In this document: in pieces, positions 6,785 to 17,178 of the stretch
How the letters are laid out: every line of letters starts with the position of its first letter
Numbering within the stretch: the first letter of the stretch is position 1
Source of the DNA: Deltaproteobacteria bacterium
Lineage (GTDB): Bacteria > Myxococcota > XYA12-FULL-58-9
Reading direction: 5' to 3'
DNA length: 64,000 bases
Assembly: GCA_016218825.1 (NCBI GenBank)
Contig: JACRCV010000075.1
Location: forward strand, 1-64,000
The notes under the pieces: generated by a model
Databases searched by the model: none
Told to the model about the DNA's origin: nothing
What the model saw: the letters and a program-made list of their open reading frames with translations, nothing else
Made by a program: the position numbers and the translations under genes

Positions 6785-9700
6785 CTACCGCATCTCCTGG
6801 GTGCCGTCCTGGACCTGGTAGCACAGGGCGTCGGCGCCGTTTTGCAGGGTGCCGGGGAGCTCGTAGGCCGTGCCGGGGATGTCGATGGCCTGGATCACCA
6901 CGTGGTACCAGTAGTCGCTGCAGGCGCCGCCGCAGTTGGAGTTCTTGCTGTCGGTGACCGAGACGTACCAGTCGCCGGCGTCGAGGACCCTGGTCAGCGC
7001 CGAGTCCTGGGTGTGGTACCACTGCGCCGGCTGGACCGCGGGATCGCCGGCGTCGTCGCTGGCGGCGAGCTCGACGCCGCTCGAGTTGTAGATCTTGAGG
7101 AGGGTGTCGATCGAGGAGCCGAGCTGCATGTAGAATTGGGTGGTGATCCCGGTGGCCAGGGTCTCGACGTTCACCAGGCGGCGCGCATCGAGGTGGAAGC
7201 GGAAGTAGTCGATATCGTTCTTGCCGTTGAAGATGCCGCGCGCGGTGTACGGGCCGGTGAGGCTGGAGAGTGCGCCGACCGCCGGCAGCGCGTTGGCGGC
7301 CGTGGTCGTGTCGTTGGGCTCCACCTCGTCCATGTCCTTCGCCGGCATGAACATCGGGTAGATCTCCTGATCGACGTAGGCGACGCCGAGGTACAGCTTG
7401 CCGTCGACGGTGAACTCGGTCTGCGCCATCCGGGTCAAAGACAGCGTGCCGTAGACCGCCGGCAGCTCCTTCAACAGCGTCCACGGCACCGTGGCTTGAC
7501 CGGCGCTGTCGTTGGCGAGCAGGGCGAGGGTCTTGTGGCCGGCCGTCAGGTGTACGTACATCTTGGCGCGGGCGTCCGTGCCCGCGGTCCAGTGCACCGT
7601 GAAGTCACTGTCCTGCCTGACGACCGGGGCGCCGAAGGTGCCGGTGTACTCGGTCACGGTGAAGTTGGCCGGCATGTAGACGGCGGCCAGCCGCGTGAAC
7701 GCCGGAATCGCCCCGGCGCCCGACGCTTGAATGTCGTAGGTCTTGTCGGTGTAGGCGCCGAGGTTCGCGCGGTTGTCGAGTTGGCCGTAGTAGACCGTGT
7801 AGCCCGGGTAGTTGGTGCCGTTGTTCCACGGCACCGTCAGCGACGCGGTGGTCCCGGTCGGCGTCACGGTGAGGGCGCCGGCCGAATGCATCGCGAAATC
7901 CGAGCTCTCCCAGGGCGCCAGAAGGTACTGCTCCTGCCAGACGCCCGGCGTCGTCGGGAAGGCCGGGAGGTTGTAGCTGTTCCAGGTGGAGATGCTCCAT
8001 TGGAGGGGTCGCGGCCAATCTGCCGCCTCGGCCATCACCGCGATGGACCAGAGCTCGTCGTTGTTGAGCCCGTACCACGGGTCGGTCTTGTAGTACTGCA
8101 AGAGCACCAGGCCGGCGTAGTTGACGACCGGATCGCAGGCTTCGCCGATGCCGTCGGTGTCCCGGTCGTCCTGGGTCGGATTGATGATGGTCGGACAGTT
8201 GTCGCAGACGTCACCGACGCCGTCCCCCTGAGGCAGCTCGCTGTCGAGCTGGTCGAGGTTGCTGCAGTCGCTAAGGACGGCGCAACGCGATGCCGGACAG
8301 TTGTCGCAGGCGTCGCCGATGCCGTCACCGTCCGGATCGGCTTGGGTCGGGTTGGGCGCGGACGGGCAGTTGTCGTGACAGGCGGTGGTGGCGCCGCCGG
8401 CGCAGGGGCCGGCACCGGAGACGCAGGCTTTCTGCAAGGTGGCCGCGCTGCCCGGGTTACAGAAGCCGTCATTGTCGGCGTCCGGATCACAGGCGTCGCC
8501 GACGCCGTCGCCGTTGGCGTCGGCTTGACTCGGGTTGCTGAGGCCGAGGCAATTGTCGAAACAGCCGGTGATCGTGCCGCCGCTGCAGCTCGCCGCCCCC
8601 GAGACACAGCTCTCGCCGGCGGTGGCGCTCCGGCCGGGGTCGCAGAAGCCGTCGTTGTCGTCGTCGACGTCACAGGCGTCGCCGATGCCGTCGTTGTCGG
8701 CGTCGGCCTGGCTGTCGGGGACCGCGGCGCAGTTGTCGTAGCAGCCGGCGACGGCGCCGCCGGCGCAGGGGCTCGGCCCAGAGCTGCACGCCTGCTTGCT
8801 GTTGCCGGTCTGGTTCTGGTCGCAGAAGCCGTCGTTGTCGTAGTCCGGATCGCAGGCGTCGCCGACGCCGTCCGGGGTGCCGCCGAAGTTGAGGTCGTCC
8901 TCTTGGAGCGCGTTCGCGCAGGCGCCGGCCGGGGAGCAGGCCGAGCCCGGGCAGTTGTCGACCGCGTCGTCGATGCCGTCGCCGTCGGCGTCGATCCCCG
9001 ACTCGCAGGCGTCGCCGACGCCGTTGTCGTTCGCATCCGTTTGCGTCGGGTTGGCGAAGGACGGGCAGTTGTCGAAGCAGCCGGTCGTGGCGCCGCTGCG
9101 GCAGGCGCTCGGACCCGAGGCGCAGGTCCACTGCGCGGTGCCGGCCTTGCCCGGGTCGCAGAAGCCGTCGTTGTCGGCGTCCGGATCGCAGGCGTTGCCG
9201 ATGCCGTCGCTGTCGCTGTCGGCCTGGGTCGGGTTCGGGACCGCCGGACAGTTGTCGTCGCAGCTCGCGGTCGCGCCGCCGGCGCACGCACCGGCGCCGG
9301 CGGTGCAGCTCTGCTCCGGCGTGCTCGTCCGCCCCGGATCGCAGAAGCCGTCGTCGTCGTTGTCCGGGTCGCAGGCGTCACCGACGCCGTCGCCGTCGCC
9401 GTCCGCCTGATCGTTTGCGACCTCCGCACAGTTGTCGGTTCCGGTGCACGCGGCCTCGGGAGTGCTCGTCCGACCCGGGTCGCAGAAGCCGTCGTTGTCC
9501 GCGTCCGGGTCGCAGAGATCGCCGACCCCATCGTCGTCGGCGTCCGCCTGCGTGGCGTTGGGATTGTGTGGGCAGTTGTCGCTGCAGCTCGAGATCGCGC
9601 CCGCCGCGCACGGGCCGGCGCCGCCGACGCACGTCTGCGCGGCGCTGCCGCACCGGCCCGGATCGCAGAAGCCGTCGTCGTCGTTGTCCGGGTCACAGGC

Positions 9701-10537
9701 GTCCCCGAGCCCGTCGCCGTCGGTGTCGGTCTGGCCGGCGTTGGCGAGGCTCGGACAATTGTCGCTGCCGGTGCAACTCGGCCCGGACCGCCCCGGATCG
9801 CAGACGCCGTCGCCGTCGGTGTCGATGATCTCCGGCGGGTTGCAGGCGTCGCCGATGCCGTCGCCGTCGGTGTCCAGCTGGTCGGGGTTGGCGGAGAGCG
9901 GGCAGTTGTCGAGCGCGCCGCCAAACGGCGTGCAGGCCGAGGCGGTGTCGACGCCGGCGGCCTCGGGCGGTAGATCGTTGCAGACGCCGTCGGCGTCCTT
10001 GTCCTTGTCGCAGGTGTCGCCGATCCGATCGCCGTCCAGATCGGTCTGCGCGCCGGGGCTGTAGTAGCCGGCGCAGAGATCGGTCTTGGCGTTGAGTCGG
10101 TCGGCGCCGGCGCCGCCGCAGGTCGCGACGGCGACCGGTCGATCGATGGCGTCGTCCTGATCGACGTCGCAAGCGTCCCCGGGCCCCGGCGTCGTGCCCA
10201 CCTGGGCGTTGAAGTCGGTCTGGTCGGCATTCGCGACGTCGGGGCAGTTGTCGCAGGCGTCGCCGGTGCCGTCGCCGTCGCAGTCGTCGTGACCCGGATC
10301 GTAGTCGAGCGGGCAGCTGTCACAGGCGTCGCCGCCGCCGTCGAGGTCGACGTCGCCCTGGTCGGGGTTCGGCGCGCTCGGGCAGTTGTCGGCGGCATCC
10401 GCCAGCCCGTCGTTGTCGGTGTCGATGACCTCGTCCGGGGTGTTGCCGCCGGCGCCTACCTTCTGGCTACAGCCGCTAAGCTGCGTCGCGGTCGAGGCCA
10501 GGATGGCGGCCGAGATCAAAGCGAGGCGGAATCGCAT
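6785..10537 (-). CDS. giant calcium-binding lipoprotein: thrombospondin type 3 repeats plus PPC domain
   Basis: A 1250-residue surface or periplasmic lipoprotein. The ATG at 10537 gives a signal peptide ending in the lipobox LSGC (Cys23). From about residue 35 to 760 the protein is a long array of thrombospondin type 3 repeats (variants of DNDGxxDxxDNCP alternating with [17 protein letters not shown]), each expected to bind calcium. A region of about 300 residues without clear family follows, then a bacterial pre-peptidase C-terminal (PPC) domain opening with [14 protein letters not shown] and containing [10 protein letters not shown]. It starts 11 nt after the preceding calcium-repeat gene in the receptor operon. 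An in-frame TAG separates it from a P-like domain. The very regular codon repetition makes the locus prone to recombination. Confidence 0.85.
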   Translation of the reverse strand: MRFRLALISAAILASTATQLSGCSQKVGAGGNTPDEVIDTDNDGLADAADNCPSAPNPDQGDVDLDGGGDACDSCPLDYDPGHDDCDGDGTGDACDNCPDVANADQTDFNAQVGTTPGPGDACDVDQDDAIDRPVAVATCGGAGADRLNAKTDLCAGYYSPGAQTDLDGDRIGDTCDKDKDADGVCNDLPPEAAGVDTASACTPFGGALDNCPLSANPDQLDTDGDGIGDACNPPEIIDTDGDGVCDPGRSGPSCTGSDNCPSLANAGQTDTDGDGLGDACDPDNDDDGFCDPGRCGSAAQTCVGGAGPCAAGAISSCSDNCPHNPNATQADADDDGVGDLCDPDADNDGFCDPGRTSTPEAACTGTDNCAEVANDQADGDGDGVGDACDPDNDDDGFCDPGRTSTPEQSCTAGAGACAGGATASCDDNCPAVPNPTQADSDSDGIGNACDPDADNDGFCDPGKAGTAQWTCASGPSACRSGATTGCFDNCPSFANPTQTDANDNGVGDACESGIDADGDGIDDAVDNCPGSACSPAGACANALQEDDLNFGGTPDGVGDACDPDYDNDGFCDQNQTGNSKQACSSGPSPCAGGAVAGCYDNCAAVPDSQADADNDGIGDACDVDDDNDGFCDPGRSATAGESCVSGAASCSGGTITGCFDNCLGLSNPSQADANGDGVGDACDPDADNDGFCNPGSAATLQKACVSGAGPCAGGATTACHDNCPSAPNPTQADPDGDGIGDACDNCPASRCAVLSDCSNLDQLDSELPQGDGVGDVCDNCPTIINPTQDDRDTDGIGEACDPVVNYAGLVLLQYYKTDPWYGLNNDELWSIAVMAEAADWPRPLQWSISTWNSYNLPAFPTTPGVWQEQYLLAPWESSDFAMHSAGALTVTPTGTTASLTVPWNNGTNYPGYTVYYGQLDNRANLGAYTDKTYDIQASGAGAIPAFTRLAAVYMPANFTVTEYTGTFGAPVVRQDSDFTVHWTAGTDARAKMYVHLTAGHKTLALLANDSAGQATVPWTLLKELPAVYGTLSLTRMAQTEFTVDGKLYLGVAYVDQEIYPMFMPAKDMDEVEPNDTTTAANALPAVGALSSLTGPYTARGIFNGKNDIDYFRFHLDARRLVNVETLATGITTQFYMQLGSSIDTLLKIYNSSGVELAASDDAGDPAVQPAQWYHTQDSALTRVLDAGDWYVSVTDSKNSNCGGACSDYWYHVVIQAIDIPGTAYELPGTLQNGADALCYQVQDGTQEMR

Positions 10538-10548
10538 GGGTCTTCTCC

Positions 10549-12057
10549 CTACTCGCAAGCGTCGCCGACGCCGTCGAGGTCGAGGTCGAGCTGGTTGCCC
10601 TGTAGTTGCTCGGTGATGGTGCTCGTCCCATCGTTGTCGATGTCGCAGCGCAGGACGTCGAGGATGCAGTCGCCGTTCTTCGTCGTCGGACAGTTGTCGT
10701 TGCCGTCGTCGATGCCGTCGGCGTCGGTGTCGCGGCCGAGATCGCAAGCGTCGCCCGCCGCGTCGAAGTCGAGGTCGATCTGGTCGCCGGCGGCGCGCTC
10801 CGCCGCGCTCACGCTGCCGTCCCGGTCGGCGTCGCAGAAACGTCGATCCCGGGCACAGGCGCCGTTCGCCACCGTGCGGCAGTTGTCCAGCACGTCGCCG
10901 ACCCCGTCGGCGTCGGCGTCCTCGCAGGCGTCGCCGATGCCGTCGGCGTCGCTGTCTTTCTGGTTGCCGTGGGCGCGCTCGTTGAGGCTCGTGTTGCCGT
11001 CGCCGTCGATGTCGCACCGAACAGCGTCGACCCCGCAGTCGGCGTTGGCGACCCGCGGGCAATTGTCGCTGCCGCTGCAGGTCGCGCTCGCCTCTCCGGG
11101 ATCGCAGACCCCGTCGTTGTCGTCGTCCGGGTCGCAGGCGTCGCCGACGCCGTCGGCGTCCTCGTCGAGCTGTACCGCGTTCTTCACCGCCTTGCAGTTG
11201 TCGCAGGCGTCGCCGACCCCGTCCGCGTCGCCGTCGGTCTGGTCATCGGCGTTGCTCAGGGTCGGGCAGGTGTCGGCGTCGTTGTCGAGGCCGTCGTTGT
11301 CCGCGTCCGAGTCGCAGGCGTCGCCCTGATCGTCACCGTCGGCGTTGCGCTGCATGCCGAGCCTCTCCTCGACGAATGTGACGACCCCGTCGCCGTTGAC
11401 GTCGCAGAAACGCAGGTCCGCGGCGCCGTCGCCGTTGTTGACGCAGGCGCAGTTGTCGAGGGTGTCCGGGATGCCGTCGGCGTCGCAGTCGACGTGCATC
11501 TCCGAGGCGCCGCCGGCGGCGGCGCAATCGGGATCCGCGGGATAGTCGGTGAGCCCGTCGGCGTCGTTGTCGAGCCCGTCCATGCACTCCGGTTGCTCGC
11601 TCGGGTCGTTGAGGTTCTGGCAGGCGGGGTCCTCGAGGTCGACTCTGCCGTCGGCGTCGTTGTCGATGCCGTCGCCGCACTCGGGCATCGTCAGGTTGTC
11701 TTCGTTGTCGTCGGCGGCCTTGACGCAGCCGGGATCGTCTTGCGGGTCGCGGCGGCCGTTGGCATTGCCGTCGTAGTCGACGCGCCCGTCACCGTCGTTG
11801 TCGATGCCGTCCGAGCATTGCCGCGCCGAGAGCGGGTGATCGTCCTCGGACGGGTCGCCGGTGGCCTCGCAGCCGGGATCGAAGGCGTCGATGCGGCCGT
11901 CGTCGTCGTTGTCGATGCCGTCGGCGCACACCGGCAGCAGGGCGCCGCTCGGCGCCAGGGCCGGCCGCGTCGCGAGGAGGCGCAGGTCGTCGCACGCCAA
12001 GAGCGCCAGCACGGTGGCCGAGGTCCGGGCGATCGCGAACCACCGATTACCACTCAT
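10549..12057 (-). CDS. calcium-binding lipoprotein with EF-like and thrombospondin type 3 repeats
   Basis: A 502-residue lipoprotein with a hydrophobic N-terminus ending in the lipobox LLAC (Cys22). The first 200 mature residues hold four copies of a C-x-DGIDNDxDGRxD metal-binding motif common in delta-proteobacterial exported proteins. From about residue 190 to the end, thrombospondin type 3 repeats (GDACDxDxDNDG, DNCPxxxN) alternate with DINGDG-type loops such as [14 protein letters not shown]. The protein ends abruptly in a repeat (GVGDACE). Its ATG lies inside the end of the TonB receptor gene (11-bp overlap), indicating translational coupling. A calcium-stabilised partner of the receptor is plausible; no enzymatic domain is seen. 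Confidence 0.85.
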   Translation of the reverse strand: MSGNRWFAIARTSATVLALLACDDLRLLATRPALAPSGALLPVCADGIDNDDDGRIDAFDPGCEATGDPSEDDHPLSARQCSDGIDNDGDGRVDYDGNANGRRDPQDDPGCVKAADDNEDNLTMPECGDGIDNDADGRVDLEDPACQNLNDPSEQPECMDGLDNDADGLTDYPADPDCAAAGGASEMHVDCDADGIPDTLDNCACVNNGDGAADLRFCDVNGDGVVTFVEERLGMQRNADGDDQGDACDSDADNDGLDNDADTCPTLSNADDQTDGDADGVGDACDNCKAVKNAVQLDEDADGVGDACDPDDDNDGVCDPGEASATCSGSDNCPRVANADCGVDAVRCDIDGDGNTSLNERAHGNQKDSDADGIGDACEDADADGVGDVLDNCRTVANGACARDRRFCDADRDGSVSAAERAAGDQIDLDFDAAGDACDLGRDTDADGIDDGNDNCPTTKNGDCILDVLRCDIDNDGTSTITEQLQGNQLDLDLDGVGDACE

Positions 12058-14257
12058 GGCCGACCCTCAGGGAGACGGCGAGGCCGTTCTGCAACACCGC
12101 CGCCGGAATGGTTTCGCTCGAGCTCACCGGATCTCGGAAGCTCCAGTCGAGGAGGTTGGCGACGTGCAGCCCGGCGGTGGTGCCGGCGAAGAGCTTGCGA
12201 GCCGAGAGCGAGGCGTCGACCAGCACGACGCTGCCCTCCGGTTGCTTCGGGTCCGAGGTCCAGTTGCGGCGCTCCGAAAGGTAGCCGACGCGCGCCGACG
12301 CGAAGACCCGATCCTGCCACAGCGGCACCGAGCCGCCCGCCTGCACGACGAGGCTGGGGGAGTTGGCGAGGCGCAGGGCGCCATGGCTGAAGACGCTCGC
12401 CTGACGCACCTTCCAGGCGCCGAGGTTGGCGAAGGCGCGGATCTCGGCGGGCAGGCGCAGGTCGATCGAGGCCTCGCCGCCGGCCACCGCGACCTTGCCG
12501 CGATTGACGAATTGCAGGCGCGGCCCGGAGTCCTGATAGCACTCGGCGACCGGCACCTTCTGCAGCAGGCTCGAGATCTCGGTGTAGAACAGCGAGGCTG
12601 CCGCGGTGAGCTCGCTCGTCAATCCCCAGATGCCGGCGAGCTCGAGGGTGCGGGCCCGCTCCGGCCGCGCGCTCTTGTTGCCGCACACCGAGGTGCCGTC
12701 GTCGAAGAAGGCCTCGATGATGCTGGGGTTGCGGAACGCCTCGCCGTACAAGAGCTTGACGCTCGCCGCCTTCACCGGGCTGTAGACGACGGCGGCACGC
12801 GGCGCGAAGGTCTCGAGCGCCCCGGCGCTGCCGTCGGTGCGGCTGAACAACGAGTTGTAGTCGTAGCGCACGCCGGCGACGACACCGAGGCCGTCCTGCG
12901 GCCGCCAGTGGTTCTGCAAGTACGCCGCGACGTTCCAGTACCTGACCGGCTTCACCGCGCCGTCGGCGTCGAGGGGGCCGCCCCGTACGGACGCGGCGAG
13001 CGGCGCGTCGGTCGCCGGGTCGAGCTCGTAGGTCTGCTGCGTCACCTGGTGGCGCTGGTACTCGACGCCGACGACCAGGGTGTCGGCGGGATGCGGCAGG
13101 AGCGTGCACTGGATCTCGGCGCCGTAGGTGTCGTCGTTGCCTTCGCTGACCGTGTGCGGGTCGTCGGAGAGCCAAGTTCCGGGGAGCCAATCGCCGAGGC
13201 TGCGCCGCAGGAACTGGTGGTGCTCGAAGCGGTCCCAGTAGGCGCGCGCCATCATGGCGTGGCCGGCCAGCGCCCGTTCATAGCGCAGCTCGGCGAAGCC
13301 GTGACGGTCCGCGAGGCTGTTGTATGGATCGTCGAAGACCGAGCCGTTGGGCGCGAGCGGCAGCCCCTTGAGCCGGTCGGCCCACTGCAGGGTGGCGGTG
13401 GCCCCCAGGTAGCGGCCGGTGGCGCCGAGGTTGTAGCCGCGCTCGAAGTCGGTGTCCTTCGTGGTGCCGCCGCTCACGGTCGGCGCCGGCGCGTTTTGCC
13501 CCGGCCGCGTCATGTCCGGGATCGTCAGCTCCGGCCCGTCGCCGTTCAGCACCAGCGCGTGGACGTCGATCTCGACGTCTTTGGTCGCCGGCCGGCTCTT
13601 CCAGACGGCCGCGGCGCGCTGGGCCCGCAGCGAGCTCCAGCCGAGGCTCACGCCGGACCGGGTCGCCTCCCCGGCAGCGGTCGCCGGCCGCGACACGATG
13701 TTGACCACCGCCAAGAACGCGTTGGAGCCGTACACCGAGGACGACGGGCCGCGGATCACCTCGATCCTTTCGATGGCCTCGACCGGCAAGGTCGCGAGCT
13801 CGTCGACGAAGCCCTCCGCGGAGTAAGGGTTGTTCATCGCGTGACCGTCCTGCAGGACCAGCAGGCGGGTGTTCACGTCGCGCGGCAGCGACACGCCGCG
13901 GACGCCCACATGATGATAGTCCCGGCCGTACGACACGTAGATGCCCGGCACGCCGGCGAGCGCGTCCGCGACCGTCAGCAAGCCGTTGCGGAAGAAGTCC
14001 TCGTGGGTCAGCACGGTGACGGTGGCCGGCGCCTCGGCCAGGGTCTCTTCGTGCTTGCTGGCGGTCGTCACCTCCACCTGCAGCAGATCGTCGAGCGACA
14101 GCTCGGCGAAATCGCCGACGTCGGCGGTCGCCGCCGGGGCTGCGGTCGGCTCTGCCGGCGCGGCGGCGGGCTCGAGAGCAGGCGGCTCCCCGCTGTCGAT
14201 ATCAGCACCGGCGCTGACCGACAGGGATGTGACAAACGAGAGCAGGCAGCGGGTCAT
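12047..14257 (-). CDS. TonB-dependent outer membrane receptor
   Basis: An active-transport beta-barrel of the outer membrane, 736 residues. After a signal peptide (about 1-21) and an Ala/Pro-rich linker comes the plug domain: [43 protein letters not shown]-type sequence, then [20 protein letters not shown], which is the diagnostic plug end. The barrel fills the rest and ends in an aromatic residue (RVGHEW). The ATG at 14257 has a GGGGGAG ribosome site; the open frame upstream of it is arginine-rich non-coding. It heads the operon with the two calcium-repeat lipoproteins. The substrate is unknown; the general style recalls siderophore, cobalamin or colicin-type receptors. Confidence 0.9.
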   Translation of the reverse strand: MTRCLLSFVTSLSVSAGADIDSGEPPALEPAAAPAEPTAAPAATADVGDFAELSLDDLLQVEVTTASKHEETLAEAPATVTVLTHEDFFRNGLLTVADALAGVPGIYVSYGRDYHHVGVRGVSLPRDVNTRLLVLQDGHAMNNPYSAEGFVDELATLPVEAIERIEVIRGPSSSVYGSNAFLAVVNIVSRPATAAGEATRSGVSLGWSSLRAQRAAAVWKSRPATKDVEIDVHALVLNGDGPELTIPDMTRPGQNAPAPTVSGGTTKDTDFERGYNLGATGRYLGATATLQWADRLKGLPLAPNGSVFDDPYNSLADRHGFAELRYERALAGHAMMARAYWDRFEHHQFLRRSLGDWLPGTWLSDDPHTVSEGNDDTYGAEIQCTLLPHPADTLVVGVEYQRHQVTQQTYELDPATDAPLAASVRGGPLDADGAVKPVRYWNVAAYLQNHWRPQDGLGVVAGVRYDYNSLFSRTDGSAGALETFAPRAAVVYSPVKAASVKLLYGEAFRNPSIIEAFFDDGTSVCGNKSARPERARTLELAGIWGLTSELTAAASLFYTEISSLLQKVPVAECYQDSGPRLQFVNRGKVAVAGGEASIDLRLPAEIRAFANLGAWKVRQASVFSHGALRLANSPSLVVQAGGSVPLWQDRVFASARVGYLSERRNWTSDPKQPEGSVVLVDASLSARKLFAGTTAGLHVANLLDWSFRDPVSSSETIPAAVLQNGLAVSLRVGHEW

Positions 14258-14665
14258 TGCTCGCTCCCCCCAAAGGCTTTGTGTCAATCGAACCGGACGC
14301 CGACGCTGCGCCCGGCGTGACTCGGGACGGTGCCCCCACCGCGTGCCCGGATCACCGTCCGCAGTGATAGCATCGATCGCCGCGGCGCGGAAGCCGGTCG
14401 GCGGAGTCCCGGGCGGGGTCCGGCTCTGCGGCGCGGGCCGCAGCTCAGTTTGGCGCAACCCCTTCGCACGGCAGCCGATAACACTCATGAGCGCCGACGG
14501 ACTGAAACAAAATAGAATGGCGGCTCGTGGTGGGTCCGCCGGAGCTTAATAGGGAATGGGGCGGCCACTCTCTGACGAGGGTGGTCGCCCGTTTTCTTTT
14601 GTGGGCTCCGCGCATGGCAATCCCGCCGATTTGCTTTTGCCACGACCCACGCTAGTATCGCTGTC
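14258..14665. other. 408-bp divergent intergenic region between receptor operon and kinase
   Basis: This gene-free stretch separates the divergent receptor operon and kinase gene. The receptor side holds only the Shine-Dalgarno just before 14257 and GC-rich sequence. The middle, about 14500-14560, is unusually AT-rich for this genome (AAAATAG, CTTAATAGG), as expected for promoter or regulator-binding DNA. The kinase side contains the candidate promoter annotated at 14631-14658. No ORF with plausible coding character or RNA gene was recognised. Confidence 0.6.
14631..14658 (+). promoter_or_regulatory. candidate promoter giving a leaderless kinase mRNA
   Basis: TTGCTT (14631-14636) and TAGTAT (14653-14658) are spaced by 16 nt. 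The -10 ends 7 nt before the GTG start at 14666, which has no Shine-Dalgarno, so transcription would begin at or next to the start codon. The -10 matches the consensus at 4 of 6 positions and the -35 at 3 of 6. Confidence 0.4.
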
Positions 14666-16183
14666 GTGGCCGACCCCGAGCGCATCGACCGCTACGAGAT
14701 CAGGGACGTGCTCGGAAAAGGAGCCATGGGGAGCGTCTATCGGGCGTTCGACCCCAAGCTGCACCGCGAGGTCGCCCTCAAGGTCGTGACCGCGGATCTG
14801 GCGAGGGAGACCAAGGCGCGCGAGCGCTTCCAGCGCGAGGCTCGCGCCATCGCCGCGCTCAAGCACACCAACATCGTCGAGATCTACGACTACTCCGGCG
14901 AGGAGTCCGAGTACCTCTACCTGGTGATGGAGAAGCTCGACGGCGACGATCTCTTCAACATCATGAACGCCAAAGGGGTGCTGCCGGAGCCGGCGGCGGC
15001 GGCGGTCGGCCACGAGCTCTGCCTGGCGCTGCAGCTCGCCCACGACGCCGGCATCATCCATCGCGACTTGAAGCCCGAGAACGTGTTCCTGAACGGCGTC
15101 GGCCGCGTCGTGCTGACCGACTTCGGCGTCGTCAAGGCGATCCGCGAGGACGCCGCGGTCGACGGCTGGGCGCAGAAGACCGACGTGATCGGCACCCCCG
15201 GCTTCATGGCGCCGGAGCTGATGATGAACCGCTCGCTCGGGCCGCGCACCGATCTGTTCGCGCTCGGCGCGCTGCTCTACAACATCACCACCGGCGAGCT
15301 GCCCTTCGACGGCGCCAGCCCGGTGGAGATGTTCCGCGCCGCGGTGGCCGGCAAGTACACCGATCCGCGCAAGTACAACCGCCTGCTCTCCGACGAGTTC
15401 TGCGAGGTCTTGGACGGCTGTCTGCAGGCCAAGCCCAAGAAGCGCTTCCGCTCCGCGGAGCAGGTCCGCGAGACCTTGAAGGGCGTGCTCGAGGCGAACG
15501 GGGTCTCCGACCTCCGAGACGATCTGCGCGACTTCATGCGCGACTCGGTGGCGTACAATCGCATGGCGCGGCGCCGCGCGACCAGCTACCTGCTGCAGCG
15601 CATCAAGGTCGCGGTCAAGGACAAGGAGGAGGCGCTGGCGAACAAGATGCGCGAGCGCCTGCTGATCGTCGATCCGGAGAACGACGAGCTGCAACAGATC
15701 TCGGGCTTCGTGATGACCGACTCCGGCCACATCTCGGTGCCCTCGGAGACCCCGTCGCGGCCCCAGACCCTGACCGGCTCGGCGGCGCGCTGGCTCTACC
15801 TCGCGGCCGGCGGCCTCACCGGGGTGACGGTGATCCTCGCCGGCTATCTGATGCTGCGGCCGAAGAGCAAGGCGCCGGCGGACTCGCCGCCGACGCTCGA
15901 GGCCGGGGAGACGCCGGCGGACGAGGCGCGCCCGGAGGTCCCGGTGGCCGCGGCCAAGGCCGCGACCTTGGAGATCTCGATCAAGGGCGGCTCGGGGCTG
16001 GTGTGGATCGACAACAAGCGCGTCGGCAAGATCACTCAGAAGGGGGTGAAGGTCGAGGCCGGCAAGCACGTCATCGAGGTCCGCGGCAAGGGCAAGCGCC
16101 TGAAGAAGCTGGTGCAGGTCAAGGAAGGCGAGACCCTCGAGGTCACAGCCGATCTCAAGAAGGGCAAGTTCGCCGGGGACTAG
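14666..16183 (+). CDS. membrane-anchored Ser/Thr protein kinase with PEGA domain
   Basis: A Hanks-type protein kinase of 505 residues. The cytoplasmic kinase domain shows the glycine loop GKGAMGSVY (18-26), the ATP lysine K39 in VALKVV, the catalytic loop HRDLKPEN (132-139), DFGVVK and the activation-loop end GTPGFMAPE, so it should be active. A linker of about 90 residues leads to one transmembrane helix (about 373-394). The external part contains a PEGA beta-sandwich (about 425-500). This architecture is typical of myxobacterial kinases. GTG is used as start because nothing upstream is open and the sequence begins only nine residues before the kinase fold. It faces away from the receptor operon. 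Confidence 0.92.
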   Translation: MADPERIDRYEIRDVLGKGAMGSVYRAFDPKLHREVALKVVTADLARETKARERFQREARAIAALKHTNIVEIYDYSGEESEYLYLVMEKLDGDDLFNIMNAKGVLPEPAAAAVGHELCLALQLAHDAGIIHRDLKPENVFLNGVGRVVLTDFGVVKAIREDAAVDGWAQKTDVIGTPGFMAPELMMNRSLGPRTDLFALGALLYNITTGELPFDGASPVEMFRAAVAGKYTDPRKYNRLLSDEFCEVLDGCLQAKPKKRFRSAEQVRETLKGVLEANGVSDLRDDLRDFMRDSVAYNRMARRRATSYLLQRIKVAVKDKEEALANKMRERLLIVDPENDELQQISGFVMTDSGHISVPSETPSRPQTLTGSAARWLYLAAGGLTGVTVILAGYLMLRPKSKAPADSPPTLEAGETPADEARPEVPVAAAKAATLEISIKGGSGLVWIDNKRVGKITQKGVKVEAGKHVIEVRGKGKRLKKLVQVKEGETLEVTADLKKGKFAGD

Positions 16184-16390
16184 ACGCACCTCGAGGAACG
16201 AACCTGCGGCCAATCGATCAAGGCCGCGCGAGCAGCGCAGCGGGGGGCCGCGAAGCCGACGGTGGCGCGCCAGTCGAGGCCTCAAGCCGACGTTCGGTAC
16301 TTGACGCCCAACCGAGGCACGGCCAAGTCGAAGGCGCCCACGGAGGCGAGGGGTGCCCCCCGAGCAGCGCAGTGCGGCCGACTCGAACAA

Positions 16391-16470
16391 GGGCGAGGGG
16401 TTGGGGGAGTGGGGGTGGGGAGCGACGCCGCATCGGCGGCGCGGGAATCAGATGAAGGCGAAAACGGTCT
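16391..16470 (+). repeat. structured intergenic repeat, copy A (G-tracts plus hairpin)
   Basis: One of four copies of a dispersed element. Four G-runs (16397-16420, spaced by 2, 3 and 1 nt) fit a G-quadruplex motif. Next comes a stem-loop with arms at 16422-16430 and 16434-16442 around the loop CAT (8 of 9 pairs formed), then the conserved GCGGGAATCA and AAGGCGAAA blocks. It lies in the 310-bp gap (16184-16493) between the convergent kinase and lipoprotein genes. Elsewhere that gap contains two short look-alike pieces (CGAGCAGCGCAG at about 16226 and 16359) and no gene that I can see. Confidence 0.8.
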
Positions 16471-16493
16471 AGGCGGTGGATGCGGGGGCGCCG

Positions 16494-17153
16494 TCAGTTC
16501 TGGACGATGACGCTGTTCTCGACGCGGTACGAGATCTCGAGAGACGAGGCCAGGATCCCGCCCGAGAGCTTGGTGCGGTTGCGGCGCGTCACCCGGACCT
16601 CGTCGTTTTGGGCGTTGAGCTTGGTGGTGGGCACCGAGTACTTGCCGTTGTCGTTGCTGATCGTGGTCTCGAAGTCTCCCTGGTTGAAGCGGATCGTGAT
16701 CTCGTCGGCGCGGATGCCGTCCTCGGTCGTCCAGCGCACCTCGAAGGTGTCACCCATGCTGTTGCGGTCGAGGATCTCGGAGTTGTCGGGGTTGGAGATG
16801 ATGTGCGGCCCCGGGCCTTCGAGCTGCCCGGTGAGCTCGTCGGAACCGCTCGCGACCTTGAGCGCCATCTTGCGGTGATAGCCGGAGATCTCATTGCGGT
16901 ACACGGTGTTGTTGCCGTTGTTCTGCTGGGCGATCGCGAACTCGTCCCCCGAGTCGCCGTCGGTCAACACGACCTGGGCGCCCTCGACTTTGGCGCCGCT
17001 CTTGTTGACGGTGATCTCGGCCCGGGTCGAGTTGTCGTCGGCGCGATACTCGACGGTGGCGATGACCTCCAGGGTGTTGCTGCCGCTGCCGCTGTCGGTG
17101 TAGCCGCAGCCGGCGGCGAGGAGCAGAAGGACACTAGACGACAGACAGCGCAT
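16494..17153 (-). CDS. hypothetical lipoprotein
   Basis: A 219-residue lipoprotein; the ATG at 17153 has a GGAGG ribosome site and opens a signal peptide ending in the lipobox AAGC (Cys16). The mature part is predicted mostly beta, with evenly spaced strands and many Asp/Asn turns (for example TDGDSGDEF and SNPDNSEILD), consistent with one or two immunoglobulin- or C2-like sandwiches, but I do not recognise a family. Following the outer membrane protein gene by 25 nt on the same strand, it is probably cotranscribed with it. The frame continues upstream into that gene, but that part is Ser/Thr-rich shadow sequence. Confidence 0.75.
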   Translation of the reverse strand: MRCLSSSVLLLLAAGCGYTDSGSGSNTLEVIATVEYRADDNSTRAEITVNKSGAKVEGAQVVLTDGDSGDEFAIAQQNNGNNTVYRNEISGYHRKMALKVASGSDELTGQLEGPGPHIISNPDNSEILDRNSMGDTFEVRWTTEDGIRADEITIRFNQGDFETTISNDNGKYSVPTTKLNAQNDEVRVTRRNRTKLSGGILASSLEISYRVENSVIVQN

Positions 17154-17178
17154 CGGAACCTCCGGGGTGATCGCCGAT

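Noticed and set aside
10538-11062. Upstream extension of the giant calcium-repeat lipoprotein
   Set aside because: The extra 175 residues are arginine-rich, overlap the previous lipoprotein gene out of frame, and the ATG at 10537 opens a perfect lipoprotein signal.
8200-11900. Long array of short, regular direct repeats resembling a CRISPR or satellite
   Set aside because: The periodicity is that of codons for thrombospondin type 3 repeats in two signal-peptide-bearing reading frames; there are no unique spacers of constant length and no cas genes.
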